Below are positions 44,778 to 53,239 of a DNA stretch of 64,000 nucleotides, piece after piece (the first letter of the stretch is position 1; each line of letters opens with the position of its first letter). This DNA is from Cryobacterium sp. PAMC25264 (GTDB lineage: Bacteria; Actinomycetota; Actinomycetes; Actinomycetales; Microbacteriaceae): the NCBI RefSeq assembly GCF_019443325.1, contig NZ_CP080383.1, positions 2,976,001 through 3,040,000 of the forward strand. The letters run 5' to 3'. Position numbers and translations under genes: made by a program. Below the pieces are notes generated by a model. The model was not told the origin of the DNA and searched no databases. It saw only the letters and a program-made list of their open reading frames with translations.

Positions 44778-46363
44778 TCTGGTCTTCCGGGATCGCCGAA
44801 CGGGACCTGGCCGTGCTGGGCGAGGGTATCCGCCAGCGTCGGCTCAGGGGTGAGCACGCCCTCGAACTCGGCGTCGGGACCGGGGTCGCAGCCGTTGGAG
44901 GAAAAGTCGCGCTCGAGTAGGTTCTTACCCAGGTGCTGCTGCTCGGGTAGCTTGATCGGGTACACGCCGGTGAAGCAGGCCGTGCACAGGCTCTCCCGAG
45001 GCTGCTCGGTGGAGGCGATCATGCCGTCCTCGGAGAGGTAGCCCAGAGAGTCGGCACCGATGGCCTGGCGCACCTCGTCGACACCGAGGCCGGTGGCGAT
45101 CAGCTCTGCGCGGGAGGCGAAGTCGATGCCGTAGAAGCAGGGCCAGGTGATCGGCGGGCTGGAGATGCGCACGTGCACCTCGGCGGCGCCGGCCTCGCGG
45201 AGCATACTGACGAGGGCGCGCTGGGTGTTGCCGCGCACGATGGAGTCGTCGACGACGATCAGCCGCTTGCCCTTGATGACCTCTTTGAGCGGATTGAGCT
45301 TGAGCTTGATGCCGCGCTGCCGGATGGTCTCGGAGGGCTGAATGAAGGTGCGGCCCACGTAGGTGTTCTTCACCAGGCCCTGACCGAACGGGATGCCGGA
45401 TGCCTGCGCGTAGCCGATCGCCGCGGGAGTGCCGGACTCGGGGGTGGGGATGACGAGGTCCGCTTCGACGGGGTACTCCGCAGCAAGCTGGCGGCCCATC
45501 TCGACGCGGGCCTCGTGCACACCACGGCCGGCGATGGTGGTGTCGGGCCGGGCGAGGTAGACGTATTCGAACACGCATCCGGCGCGCTTCACCTCGGCGA
45601 AACGCTGGGTGCGCAGGCCGTTCTCGTCGATGGTGATGAGCTCGCCGGGTTCGACCTCGCGCACGAAGCTGGCGCCGACGATGTCGAGGGCGGCGGTCTC
45701 GGAGGCGACGACCCAGCCGCGCTCGAGCCGGCCGAGTACCAGCGGGCGCACGCCCTGCGGGTCGCGGGCGGCGTAGAGGGTGGTTTCGTCCATGAAGACC
45801 AGGCAGAAGGCGCCGCGTAGACGCGGGAGCACCTCCATGGCGGTGGCTTCGAGGGTGTGGTCGAGGTCGCCGGTGAGCAGCGCGGTGATAACGGCCGTGT
45901 CGGTCGTGTTGCCACGGGCGAGTTCGCCGTCGACCTTGGGATAGCGCTCGCGCACGAGCTCGAGCAGTTCGGCGGTGTTGGTGAGGTTGCCGTTGTGGCC
46001 GAGCGCGACGGTGCCGCCTGCGGTGCGGCCGAGGGTGGGCTGCGCGTTCTGCCAGCTCGACGAGCCGGTGGTGGAGTAGCGGGTGTGACCCACCGCAAGG
46101 TGGCCGAGCAGGGTGCTCAGCGAGGCCTCATTGAAGACCTGGGAAACCAGGCCCATGTCCTTGTAGATGAGGATCTTCGAGCCGTCGCTCGTGGCGATGC
46201 CCGCCGATTCCTGGCCGCGGTGCTGGAGGGCGTAGAGCCCGAAGTAGCTGAGCTTGGCTACCTCTTCACCGGGAGCCCACACGCCGAAGACTCCGCAGGC
46301 ATCCTGCGGGCCCTTCTCGCCAGGAAGAAGATCGTGATTCAGTCGTCCGTCGCCACCGGCCAA
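44774..46363 (-). CDS. purF: Amidophosphoribosyltransferase (glutamine PRPP amidotransferase)
   Basis: This is the first committed step of purine synthesis, converting PRPP and glutamine to phosphoribosylamine. The 529-residue protein has a propeptide ending before Cys in DACGVFGVW, which is exposed as the nucleophile. The Ntn glutaminase follows (YALQHRGQESAGIA, GHTRYSTTGSS, ALGHNGNLTN) and then the PRPP-binding synthase domain (LIVVDDSIVRGNTQRAL). Later cysteines (CFYGIDF, ESLCTACFTGVYP) fit the [4Fe-4S] form found in actinobacteria. It starts at TTG 46363, which has AAAGGGG about 7 bases upstream. Confidence 0.96.
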   Translation of the reverse strand: MAGGDGRLNHDLLPGEKGPQDACGVFGVWAPGEEVAKLSYFGLYALQHRGQESAGIATSDGSKILIYKDMGLVSQVFNEASLSTLLGHLAVGHTRYSTTGSSSWQNAQPTLGRTAGGTVALGHNGNLTNTAELLELVRERYPKVDGELARGNTTDTAVITALLTGDLDHTLEATAMEVLPRLRGAFCLVFMDETTLYAARDPQGVRPLVLGRLERGWVVASETAALDIVGASFVREVEPGELITIDENGLRTQRFAEVKRAGCVFEYVYLARPDTTIAGRGVHEARVEMGRQLAAEYPVEADLVIPTPESGTPAAIGYAQASGIPFGQGLVKNTYVGRTFIQPSETIRQRGIKLKLNPLKEVIKGKRLIVVDDSIVRGNTQRALVSMLREAGAAEVHVRISSPPITWPCFYGIDFASRAELIATGLGVDEVRQAIGADSLGYLSEDGMIASTEQPRESLCTACFTGVYPIKLPEQQHLGKNLLERDFSSNGCDPGPDAEFEGVLTPEPTLADTLAQHGQVPFGDPGRPE

Positions 46364-46378
46364 GCCGCAGCCCCTTTA

Positions 46379-46843
46379 CTAGGAATTCTCGTTGGAAGGT
46401 TGGGGGTCGGATCCAGGATCCGCTTTCTCGAAGGCGTGTGTTAAGTTCGCGTCAAGTCTATCCGCGACGACGGTGGTCACCGAGCGTCCCACAAACCTCT
46501 CGAGCACGATCGCGACCAGGCAGCTGAGCGCCACCCCGACCGCGACGCCGGCGAGCAGCAGGAAACCGAACACCTGCGCCGGGTCGAATTCGGCGTTCTG
46601 CGGGAAGATCACCGTGAGCAGCAACGCCAGGACGGCACCGGCGACGGCGCCGACGATCATGAAGCTGATGTAGCGGGGCGACCGGCGCACCACGAGGGTC
46701 TCCTCCGAGACGACGGTCTCGGTAGGTTCGACGGGCACCGGGGTTGCGGCGGGGCCGGCCGGGACGCTGGGCGTCTCCGCGGCTGGCGAAACATTGCCGG
46801 CCTGTAGCGACTCGGCGTCACCGTGCTGATCTGCAGAGCTCAC
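46379..46843 (-). CDS. Two-helix membrane protein upstream of purF
   Basis: This is a 154-residue protein starting at GTG 46843. A 60-residue Pro/Glu/Thr-rich cytoplasmic part is followed by SPRYISFMIVGAVAGAVLALLLTVIF and FGFLLLAGVAVGVALSCLVAIVL, then a short charged tail. Small proteins of this shape are common beside purF in Microbacteriaceae-type genomes but have no assigned function. Its stop lies 15 bases from the purF start, so the three genes form one transcript. It is divergent from ribokinase. Confidence 0.72.
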   Translation of the reverse strand: MSSADQHGDAESLQAGNVSPAAETPSVPAGPAATPVPVEPTETVVSEETLVVRRSPRYISFMIVGAVAGAVLALLLTVIFPQNAEFDPAQVFGFLLLAGVAVGVALSCLVAIVLERFVGRSVTTVVADRLDANLTHAFEKADPGSDPQPSNENS

Positions 46844-47021
46844 GGTTCTATTGTCGCACGACGGCGGCGGATGCGGCCCGGCCCGCCAGGTGCGCTCGGT
46901 GCGAACCGCGGGGTCGGCGCCGTTTCGCTGGAGGCGGGCCTCCCGCGCTGCGGCGCGCGACCCACGAAGTGCGCAACCGTCGCCTTGGGCGGTGCGGCGC
47001 CGCATCCGCCAGACTGGGCGG

Positions 47022-47969
47022 GTGAACGATGTGAGCAAGACCACCCGGATCGCCGTGCTCGGCAGCGCCAATATGGACCTCGTTGTGCGGCAACCGCGGC
47101 TGCCCCAGCCGGGGGAGACAATCTTCGGCAGCGGGTACGACACGGTGCCCGGCGGCAAGGGACTCAACCAGGCCGTCGCCGCGGCCAGGCAGGGCGGAAC
47201 CGTTGACTTTCTCGGGGCGGTGGGCGCGGACACCTATGGGCGCGAACTGCGCGACCTCGTCGCAGCGGAGGGAATCGGTGCGGCGGGCCTGGCCGAGGCC
47301 GGGGAGCCCACGGGCACCGCGCACATCGCCGTCGTCGACTCCGGCGAGAACTCGATCGTCGTGGTCTCCGGCGCCAACGCCACCGTGACGGCGCTCACCG
47401 CCGACCAGGAGGAGATCATCCGGCAGTCCGCGTTCCTGGTCATGCAGTGCGAGCTGCCCGTCGGCGCGCTCGCGGCGGGCATCGCGGTGGCCCGGGCCCA
47501 CGGCGTCTTCACGGTGCTCACCCCGGCACCGGTGGTGCCGCTGCCCGCGAGGTTTCTGGCCTCTGTCGACCTGGTGGTGCCCAACCAGATCGAGGCCGCC
47601 GAGCTCACCGGCGAGAGCGACCCGGTGCGGGCCGCCGAGCTGCTCAGCGCCGACAAGACCTGGGCGATCGTGACTCTCGGCGTCGAGGGCTGCGTTGTCG
47701 CCTATGACGGGACCGCGGTGGGCCTGGCGCCCGCCCGCCCGGTCCGGGCCGTTGATACCACTGCGGCCGGCGACACCTTCGTGGGAGCACTGGTGGCCCG
47801 GCTCACCGCTTTCTGGCTGCCGAACCAGCAGTCTGCCTCCGACATTTCCGAAGAGCGGATGGTCGACGCCGTGCGGTGGGCCACCGTCGCATCGTCGATC
47901 TCGGTGACCCGGCACGGCGCCACGAGCTCAATGCCCACGCTGGCCGAGGTCGCCGCGATCCTCGGCTGA
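47022..47969 (+). CDS. rbsK: Ribokinase (PfkB family)
   Basis: The cytosolic 315-residue sugar kinase would make ribose 5-phosphate from ribose and ATP. IAVLGSANMDLVVRQPRLPQPGET is the PfkB opening, TVPGGKGLNQAVAAARQGG the first signature, and AVDTTAAGDTFVGAL the second, with the catalytic Asp in AAGD. A GTG start at 47022 gives VNDVSKTTRIAV; GTG 47031 is possible. No ribose transporter is adjacent. The 3' end lies close to an IS3-family element whose orfB frame runs on antisense into this gene. Confidence 0.9.
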   Translation: MNDVSKTTRIAVLGSANMDLVVRQPRLPQPGETIFGSGYDTVPGGKGLNQAVAAARQGGTVDFLGAVGADTYGRELRDLVAAEGIGAAGLAEAGEPTGTAHIAVVDSGENSIVVVSGANATVTALTADQEEIIRQSAFLVMQCELPVGALAAGIAVARAHGVFTVLTPAPVVPLPARFLASVDLVVPNQIEAAELTGESDPVRAAELLSADKTWAIVTLGVEGCVVAYDGTAVGLAPARPVRAVDTTAAGDTFVGALVARLTAFWLPNQQSASDISEERMVDAVRWATVASSISVTRHGATSSMPTLAEVAAILG

Positions 47970-49050
47970 GGCCCGGCCATCCGCCGTTGAGGCACTGCCC
48001 GATCGCAACTGTTGCCAATCGCGCGATGTCAAGCTGTGTGGAGTCACTTGGGTTAGATATTGACGGTTTCTTTGGGATGTTGATTCCGACGGTGCCGGCG
48101 GGTGCGGGTGTTGTCGGCCGGGCGCGGAATCGTTCTGGGTGCTGCCGGTGGTAGCGCTGCAGGGCGCGGTCACGGATGCGGTGAACGTGTCGCCAGGTGC
48201 CGTCGTGGACCTGCTGGGGTGAGAACAACGCGATGCCGGAGTGTCTGTGGTTCGTGTTGTACCAGGGCACGTAGTCCGCAAGGTGGTCACGTGCGGCTTG
48301 GAGGGTTTCGAAGGTGCCGGGGTAGTTGGGCCGGTATTTCATGGTGCGGAACTCGGACTCGGAGAACGGGTTGTCGTTCGAGACGTAGGGCCGGTTGTGT
48401 GTCTTGGCGACTTTGTGCGTTACGAGGAGATTGGCGAGTTTGTTCGAGCGCATCGCGGAGCCGTTGTCGGCGTGGACGAACTCGGGGCTGCCATGGTGCT
48501 GGAACGCGGTCTTGAACATGTCCACCGCGAAGTCGTCGTTCTCGCGGTCTTCGACGCGGGAGCCCATGATTTTGCGGGAGTAGATGTCGATGATCGAGTA
48601 CGCCTTGAACGCTTTGCCCCGCCACGGGCAGCGCAGGTCGGTGATGTCCCACGACCACACCTGGTTCGGCCCGGTCGCGATCAGCACGGGCGTGTCCCGG
48701 GGCGTTCGCGATCCGCGCCTGGTGGGAACGAGTGGGCGGGCGCTCTGGTCCTCGATATCGGCAGCGATGCGCCACCACGACCGGCGCCCGGCGAGCATCA
48801 CGCCGTCGTCCCAAGTCGACGCGAACGTGTGATCAACCGAATGCCCGGCCTTCCAGCCCGTGGTGATCTTCGCGGCGATCGTCGCCCGATCGGTTGAGGG
48901 GATGCGAGACAGATAGGCGCGGTCCTGCTGCAGCACCGGCTCAGGCACCCGGGCGCGAGGCCTGAGCCGGTACTGCCACGTCGAACGGCCGACGCCAGCC
49001 ATCGCCAACGCGCGGCGTTGCGAGCCCGTCGTGCGTGTCAGCTCGGCCAC
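47803..49050 (-). CDS. IS3-family transposase OrfB (rve/DDE integrase), reading past the element end
   Basis: OrfB carries an HTH_21-like N-terminal part (VGRSTWQYRLRPRAR) and the integrase core: QVWSWDITDLRCPWRGKAFKAY (first Asp), FVHADNGSAMRSNKLA (second Asp) and NDNPFSESEFRTMKYR (Glu). The normal product should end just after GINIPKKP. One base out of phase the sequence reads VNI and stops within the element, but the frame as given runs on about 225 bases into the ribokinase gene in antisense. A lost base in a C run would explain this. GTG 49050 has AGGAG upstream. Confidence 0.75.
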   Translation of the reverse strand: MAELTRTTGSQRRALAMAGVGRSTWQYRLRPRARVPEPVLQQDRAYLSRIPSTDRATIAAKITTGWKAGHSVDHTFASTWDDGVMLAGRRSWWRIAADIEDQSARPLVPTRRGSRTPRDTPVLIATGPNQVWSWDITDLRCPWRGKAFKAYSIIDIYSRKIMGSRVEDRENDDFAVDMFKTAFQHHGSPEFVHADNGSAMRSNKLANLLVTHKVAKTHNRPYVSNDNPFSESEFRTMKYRPNYPGTFETLQAARDHLADYVPWYNTNHRHSGIALFSPQQVHDGTWRHVHRIRDRALQRYHRQHPERFRARPTTPAPAGTVGINIPKKPSISNPSDSTQLDIARLATVAIGQCLNGGWPGLSRGSRRPRPAWALSSWRRAGSPRSTMRRWPTARRRPSALRKCRRQTAGSAARKR

Positions 49051-49521
49051 GAGCTCGTTCTCCTGGGTCAGGAATTGGGCCGATCGGGCGTCGTCGGGGT
49101 ATCTGCGGGCTCTTCCTCGCTCAGCGAGTGCAAGAGCCCGATAGCTTTTCCCAACGCGTTGTTGCTGCCCTCCAACTCACGCACCCGCGCGATCAACTCA
49201 GCAACTTCAGCCTCGTGCCTGGCCTGCTCAGCCGCACGCGTCTTCTCCAGCGCACTGCGCTTACCCGGTGGAATAGTCATGGAACTACCCTCTCGCGGAA
49301 TCAACCCACGATCGAGATCGCCCGCGTACACCGTGTCCCGCCACCGAGCCAACACATTTCGTGACAAGCCCTGCTCCTCCAGCCACGGACGTTTCCGCCC
49401 ATACGCCAACCCGTCGTACTCATGAACAAACGCGCGGATCTCCACCGCGGTAAACCCTGGAGATATAGACATTTCCTTTGCCTCCTACTGATCGTGAACT
49501 GACTCACAACCAGATTGACGC
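48027..49521 (-). mobile_element. IS3-family insertion sequence (about 1.5 kb)
   Basis: The ends are imperfect inverted repeats. The right end begins TGTCAAGCTGTGTGGAGTCA at 48027. The left end, read inward on the minus strand from 49521, is CGTCAATCTGGTTGTGAGTCA. orfA and orfB lie on the minus strand. No 3-4 bp target duplication is obvious at these limits, so the exact ends are approximate or a flank has been rearranged. It sits 86 bases from IS1182 copy 3. Confidence 0.75.
49068..49472 (-). CDS. IS3-family transposase OrfA (HTH protein)
   Basis: The 134-residue protein opens PGFTAVEIRAFVHEYDGLAY and has a helix-turn-helix (EEQGLSRNVLARWRDTVYAG), then a leucine-containing helix (RSALEKTRAAEQARHEAEVAELIARVRELE, given here only as a span near residues 72-100) that would dimerise. 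Near the end, after ADTP, the orfB phase reads DDARSAQFLTQENELVAEL, which continues smoothly into OrfB. The change of phase falls at CCCC, either a programmed -1 slip making OrfAB or a lost C. Confidence 0.8.
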   Translation of the reverse strand: MSISPGFTAVEIRAFVHEYDGLAYGRKRPWLEEQGLSRNVLARWRDTVYAGDLDRGLIPREGSSMTIPPGKRSALEKTRAAEQARHEAEVAELIARVRELEGSNNALGKAIGLLHSLSEEEPADTPTTPDRPNS

Positions 49522-49533
49522 AGAGGGAATGAG

Positions 49534-49569
49534 GACAATTGCACCCGGCATGCCGGGTGCAATTGTCCG
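49534..49569. terminator. Perfect 36-bp palindrome between the IS3 element and IS1182 copy 3
   Basis: GGACAATTGCACCCGGCA (49534-49551) is followed without a loop base by its exact reverse complement (49552-49569). Before IS1182 copy 3 inserted, it would have lain about 40 bases after the SCP2-like gene's stop on the minus strand, where it could act as a terminator. Confidence 0.6.
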
Positions 49570-49607
49570 CACGAGGAACAGAAGCGGGAAACGGCCGCGA
49601 GGGCTAG

Positions 49608-51414
49608 GAGACTGCTGATTTATCGGGGCGTTTAAGGCGCGCCTTTGTTGGTTTCGGCGGAGGTGTTTAAGACTTGATTCATGCAGGGTCGTGATGATGG
49701 TCAGCGTCAGTTGTTGGATGTCGGTGTGTTCGCTGGGCACATGTTGCCGGCGGGGTCGGTGTTCGCTTTTCTCGCTGAGCACCGGCACGAGTTGTTCCCG
49801 GATGACGCGTTCGCGGACCTGTTTCCGTCGGGTCGTGGCCGGCCCTCGACGCCCGCGGACGTGATCGCATCGGTGATGGTGCTGCAGACCCTGCACTCGT
49901 TATCGGACCGGGAAACCGCGGAAGCCGTCACGTTTGATCTGCGGTGGAAAGCGGCCTGCGGGTTCGGGTTGACGGAAACATCGTTCCACCCGACGGTGTT
50001 GACGTATTGGCGACGCCGCCTCGCGGCAAGCACCCGCCCGCACCGAATTTTCGACGCCGTCGCCGAGGTTATTGCCGGTTCTGGGGCGTTGTCGGGTCGG
50101 AAGCGGCGGGCGTTGGACTCCACGATTTTGGATGACGCGGTCGCCCGCCAGGACACGGTGACGCAGTTGGTCGCGCAGATCCGCCGGGTCGGTCGGGAGA
50201 TCCCCGGCGCCGACATGATCGTGGCCGGCCTGCCCGGCCATGACTACGAGAAGCCCGGCAAGCCCGACATCGCCTGGGACGACAAGGCGGCCAGGGACGA
50301 ACTCGTTTCCCGCCTCGTGACCGACGCCCTGGCGTTGCTTGCGGCAATCGACACGACGTCATTGACCGACTCGCAGCAGGAGACGGTCGCGTTGCTCGCC
50401 CTCGTCGCGGGCCAGGACGTCGAGCCGGCTGAGGGGTCCGATGGCTCGGATGGGCGGTGGCGGATCGCGCGGAAGGTCGCGCCGGACCGGGTGATCTCGA
50501 CCGTTGACCCGGACGCCCGCCACGCGCACAAGAGCCGGGAGAAGAAGCAAGACGGTTTCAAAGCCCACATCGCGATCGAGCCCGATACGGGTCTGGTGAC
50601 CGCGGCCGTGTTGACGAAAGCGTCCGGGCCCAAGAACAGTGACGCGGCCCGCGGCGCGGCCCTGGTGGCCGCTGACACGAGCATCGGCTCGGACACGGTC
50701 GAGGTCCTCGGTGATTCTGCCTACGGCAGCGGGGACCTCCTCGCCGAGGTCACCGCGGCCGGGCATGTTCCGATCATCAAACCGATGCCGTTGAGTCGGG
50801 CGGTTCCGGGCGGATTCACAATCGATGACTTCAGCATCGACGAAGCTAAGCGCACGGTGACGTGTCCTGCGGGGAACACCCGACCGATCACCGTGAAACG
50901 TAATGTCACATTTGGCGCCGTTTGCGCGAGCTGCCCGCTCCGAGCCCAGTGCACGAGCGCCGTCGACGGTCGCAAAATGGTTTTGCATCCGCAGCAGCAG
51001 ATCCAACGCGAGCACCGCGCACGCGCGCTGGACCCTGACTTTCAAGCCGTCTACCGGCAGCACCGGCCGATGGTTGAACGCTCGATCGCATGGATGACTC
51101 GCGGCGCGAGACGAGTCCCTTACCGCGGCGTCGTGAAGAACCACGCCTGGTGGAACAACCGCGCCGCCGCGATCAACCTGAAACGACTCCTGAGCCTTGG
51201 CCTCACCAGCCAGAACGGGGTTTGGGCACTTGGCTGAAGACCCCAGGCAGGGCAGACACCCCAGCCCTCACACCGACCCCGACGACCACCTTCTACTGGC
51301 CAGACTCGCGACACCGAATCGATCCCGCAAGCAGCCCAAACACGACCACACCCGACTCAAAAAACGGGCCCCCGACTCGCCGGGCCCACCGCAGCCATCT
51401 AAATCAGCAGTCTC
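49608..51414 (+). mobile_element. IS1182-family element, copy 3 (1807 bp)
   Basis: It has the same ends as copies 1 and 2, with CTAG duplicated at 49604-49607 and 51415-51418. The right CTAG contains the TAG stop codon of the SCP2-like gene on the minus strand, so the insertion preserved that gene exactly while removing everything downstream of its stop. Confidence 0.93.
49681..51237 (+). CDS. IS1182-family transposase (copy 3)
   Basis: The 518-residue product is intact and identical to copies 1 and 2, in the same orientation as copy 2. The identity of all three proteins indicates recent spread within this chromosome. Confidence 0.95.
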   Translation: MQGRDDGQRQLLDVGVFAGHMLPAGSVFAFLAEHRHELFPDDAFADLFPSGRGRPSTPADVIASVMVLQTLHSLSDRETAEAVTFDLRWKAACGFGLTETSFHPTVLTYWRRRLAASTRPHRIFDAVAEVIAGSGALSGRKRRALDSTILDDAVARQDTVTQLVAQIRRVGREIPGADMIVAGLPGHDYEKPGKPDIAWDDKAARDELVSRLVTDALALLAAIDTTSLTDSQQETVALLALVAGQDVEPAEGSDGSDGRWRIARKVAPDRVISTVDPDARHAHKSREKKQDGFKAHIAIEPDTGLVTAAVLTKASGPKNSDAARGAALVAADTSIGSDTVEVLGDSAYGSGDLLAEVTAAGHVPIIKPMPLSRAVPGGFTIDDFSIDEAKRTVTCPAGNTRPITVKRNVTFGAVCASCPLRAQCTSAVDGRKMVLHPQQQIQREHRARALDPDFQAVYRQHRPMVERSIAWMTRGARRVPYRGVVKNHAWWNNRAAAINLKRLLSLGLTSQNGVWALG

Positions 51415-51777
51415 CTAGGGGAAGAGGGGGAGCTCGGCGGCGAGGTCGGCGCGCGCTCCGGAGGCGTGGATACGTCCGGAGGCGATGCCGTCGACCCAGA
51501 CCAGGGCGCCGCTGGCCAGCGCCAGCCAGGTGGCGACATCCGTTTCGACCACATTGGGCGGGGTGCCGCGCGTGTGCCGGGGGCCGGCGATGCACTGGGT
51601 GGCGCCGAACGGCGGCACCCGCACCTCCACGGTGTTGCCCTCGGCCTGTTCGGCGAGCAGCTGCAGGGTGTACCGCACGGCGAGCGCCTTGGTGTCGCGG
51701 CTCGCGCCGGCCTCGTCGGCCAGGTAGGCCTTCACGGCCGTTCTGCCTAGTCCGTCATCGATTCGCGCGCGTGCCAT
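51415..51777 (-). CDS. Sterol carrier (SCP2-like) family protein
   Basis: The 120-residue protein MARARIDDGLGRTAVKAYL has KALAVRYTLQLLAEQAEGNTVEVRVPPFGATQC and DVATWLALASGALVWVDGIASGRIHASGARADLA, the pattern of the short SCP2-like proteins found near purine genes in actinobacteria. A lipid- or ligand-carrier role is assumed from the fold only. ATG 51777 is chosen; the open frame continues upstream through tandem repeats and over purD. The stop TAG is part of the CTAG duplicated by IS1182 copy 3. It is divergent from purD. Confidence 0.82.
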   Translation of the reverse strand: MARARIDDGLGRTAVKAYLADEAGASRDTKALAVRYTLQLLAEQAEGNTVEVRVPPFGATQCIAGPRHTRGTPPNVVETDVATWLALASGALVWVDGIASGRIHASGARADLAAELPLFP

Positions 51778-51808
51778 GCACCCAGTCTGCCTCCTCACGG
51801 GCCTGGCT

Positions 51809-51943
51809 GTGACTCCCCGGGTCGTGGGTGGATGCGCGCGAGGGCGACCGACCGTGACGCCAGGAGTCGGCGGCGGGTGGGCGCGGGAGGGCCAAGCCGT
51901 GACGCCAGGAGTCAGCGGTGGATGCGCGCGGGTGTGCGGGCCG
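51809..51943. repeat. Three imperfect 45-bp tandem repeats upstream of purD
   Basis: The units start at 51809, 51854 and 51899, each beginning GTGAC(T/G)CC and containing GGTGG(A/G)TG(C/G)GCGCG. They fill most of the 180-base gap between the SCP2-like gene and purD, so the purD promoter lies within or beside them. In antisense the 45-bp unit is also a 15-codon repeat. Confidence 0.75.
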
Positions 51944-51957
51944 GGTAGCCTGATCCG

Positions 51958-53226
51958 GTGAGAATACTGGTCCTCGGTTCCGGCGCCCGCGAGCACGCCA
52001 TCGTCACTGCCCTCCTGCGGGAGGAGCCGCGGCCCTACGTGATCGCCGCGCCCGGCAATGCCGGCATCGCCGCGGACGTGCCCGTGGTCGAGCTCGACCC
52101 CACCGACTCCGACGTGGTGACCAACTTCGCCCAGGAGCACAACATCGACCTCGTGGTGGTGGGCCCCGAGGCTCCCCTGGTGGCCGGCGTCGCCGATGCC
52201 CTGCGCACCCGCGGAATCCCGGTCTTCGGCCCGGGCCAGGCCGCCGCTGCGCTCGAGGGCAGCAAGACCTTCGCCAAGCGCATCATGGACGACGCCGGCG
52301 TGCCCACCGGCCGCGCCGTGCGGGCCGGCAACCTCGCCGAGGCGCAGGGCGCCTTGGACGAGTACGGCGCCCCCTACGTGGTGAAGGCCGATGGCTTGGC
52401 CGCCGGCAAGGGCGTGCTCGTCACCACCGACCGTGACGACGCCCTCGCCCACGCCGTGCGCTGGCTGCAGCACGGCGCCGTCCTGATCGAGGAATTCCTC
52501 GCCGGCCAGGAGGTCTCGTTGTTCCTCCTCAGCGACGGCCACACCGTGCTGCCGCTCTCCCCCGCCCAGGACTACAAGCGTCTCGCCGACAACGACGAGG
52601 GCCCCAACACCGGCGGCATGGGCGCCTACTCGCCGCTTCCCTGGCTCGACGCCCGGTTCGGCAGCGAAACCGCCTTCGTGGACGAGGTCATCGAGACCAT
52701 CGCCCTGCCCACCGTGCGCCAGCTGGCCGGCGAAGACACCCCGTTCATCGGGCTGCTCTACTGCGGTTTGATTCTCACGGATGCCGGCATCCGCGTGATC
52801 GAATTCAACGCACGGTTCGGCGACCCCGAGACGCAGGTCGTGCTGCCGCGTCTGGTCACACCGCTCTCGGGGCTGCTGCTGGCCGCCTCGACCGGCGAAC
52901 TGGCCGGGCTGCCCCGGCCGGAGTTCTCCGCCGACGCCGCCGTGACCGTGGTGATCGCCAGCGAGAACTACCCGGAGACCCCGGTGACCGGCCGCCCCCT
53001 CACCGGACTCGCCGACGCGGCCCGGGTGCCCGGGGTGACCATCGCGCACGCCGCGACCGAGCTCTCGGGCCGGGACCTGATCGCCACCGGCGGCCGCGTG
53101 CTCAGCGTCGTCGCGGTGGGGAGCGACTTCACCGAGGCCCGCGCCCGCGCCTACGAGGCCGTGTCACTGATCGGCCTCGAGGGCTCCCAGCTCCGCGGCG
53201 ACATCGCCGCCAAGGTCGCCAACTAG
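51958..53226 (+). CDS. purD: Phosphoribosylamine--glycine ligase (GAR synthetase)
   Basis: This cytosolic ATP-grasp enzyme makes GAR from phosphoribosylamine, glycine and ATP, the second step of the purine pathway. The 422-residue protein has the N-terminal domain RILVLGSGAREHAIV, then VGPEAPLVAGVADALR, GSKTFAKRIMDDAGVPT, YVVKADGLAAGKGVLV (ATP-grasp), SPAQDYKRLADNDEGPNTGGMGAYSP and IEFNARFGDPETQVVLPRL, and the C-terminal B domain. It starts at GTG 51958. It is followed by purC after an inverted repeat. Confidence 0.97.
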   Translation: MRILVLGSGAREHAIVTALLREEPRPYVIAAPGNAGIAADVPVVELDPTDSDVVTNFAQEHNIDLVVVGPEAPLVAGVADALRTRGIPVFGPGQAAAALEGSKTFAKRIMDDAGVPTGRAVRAGNLAEAQGALDEYGAPYVVKADGLAAGKGVLVTTDRDDALAHAVRWLQHGAVLIEEFLAGQEVSLFLLSDGHTVLPLSPAQDYKRLADNDEGPNTGGMGAYSPLPWLDARFGSETAFVDEVIETIALPTVRQLAGEDTPFIGLLYCGLILTDAGIRVIEFNARFGDPETQVVLPRLVTPLSGLLLAASTGELAGLPRPEFSADAAVTVVIASENYPETPVTGRPLTGLADAARVPGVTIAHAATELSGRDLIATGGRVLSVVAVGSDFTEARARAYEAVSLIGLEGSQLRGDIAAKVAN

Positions 53227-53239
53227 CCCGCCTGCCCCT

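Noticed and set aside
51809..51943. Possible CRISPR array
   Set aside because: The units are contiguous tandem repeats without unique spacers, and no cas genes are present. The same applies to the 53-bp repeats at 13225.
51778..53049. N-terminal extension of the SCP2-like gene's open frame across the tandem repeats and purD
   Set aside because: The extension overlaps purD in antisense. The recognisable protein begins at ATG 51777.
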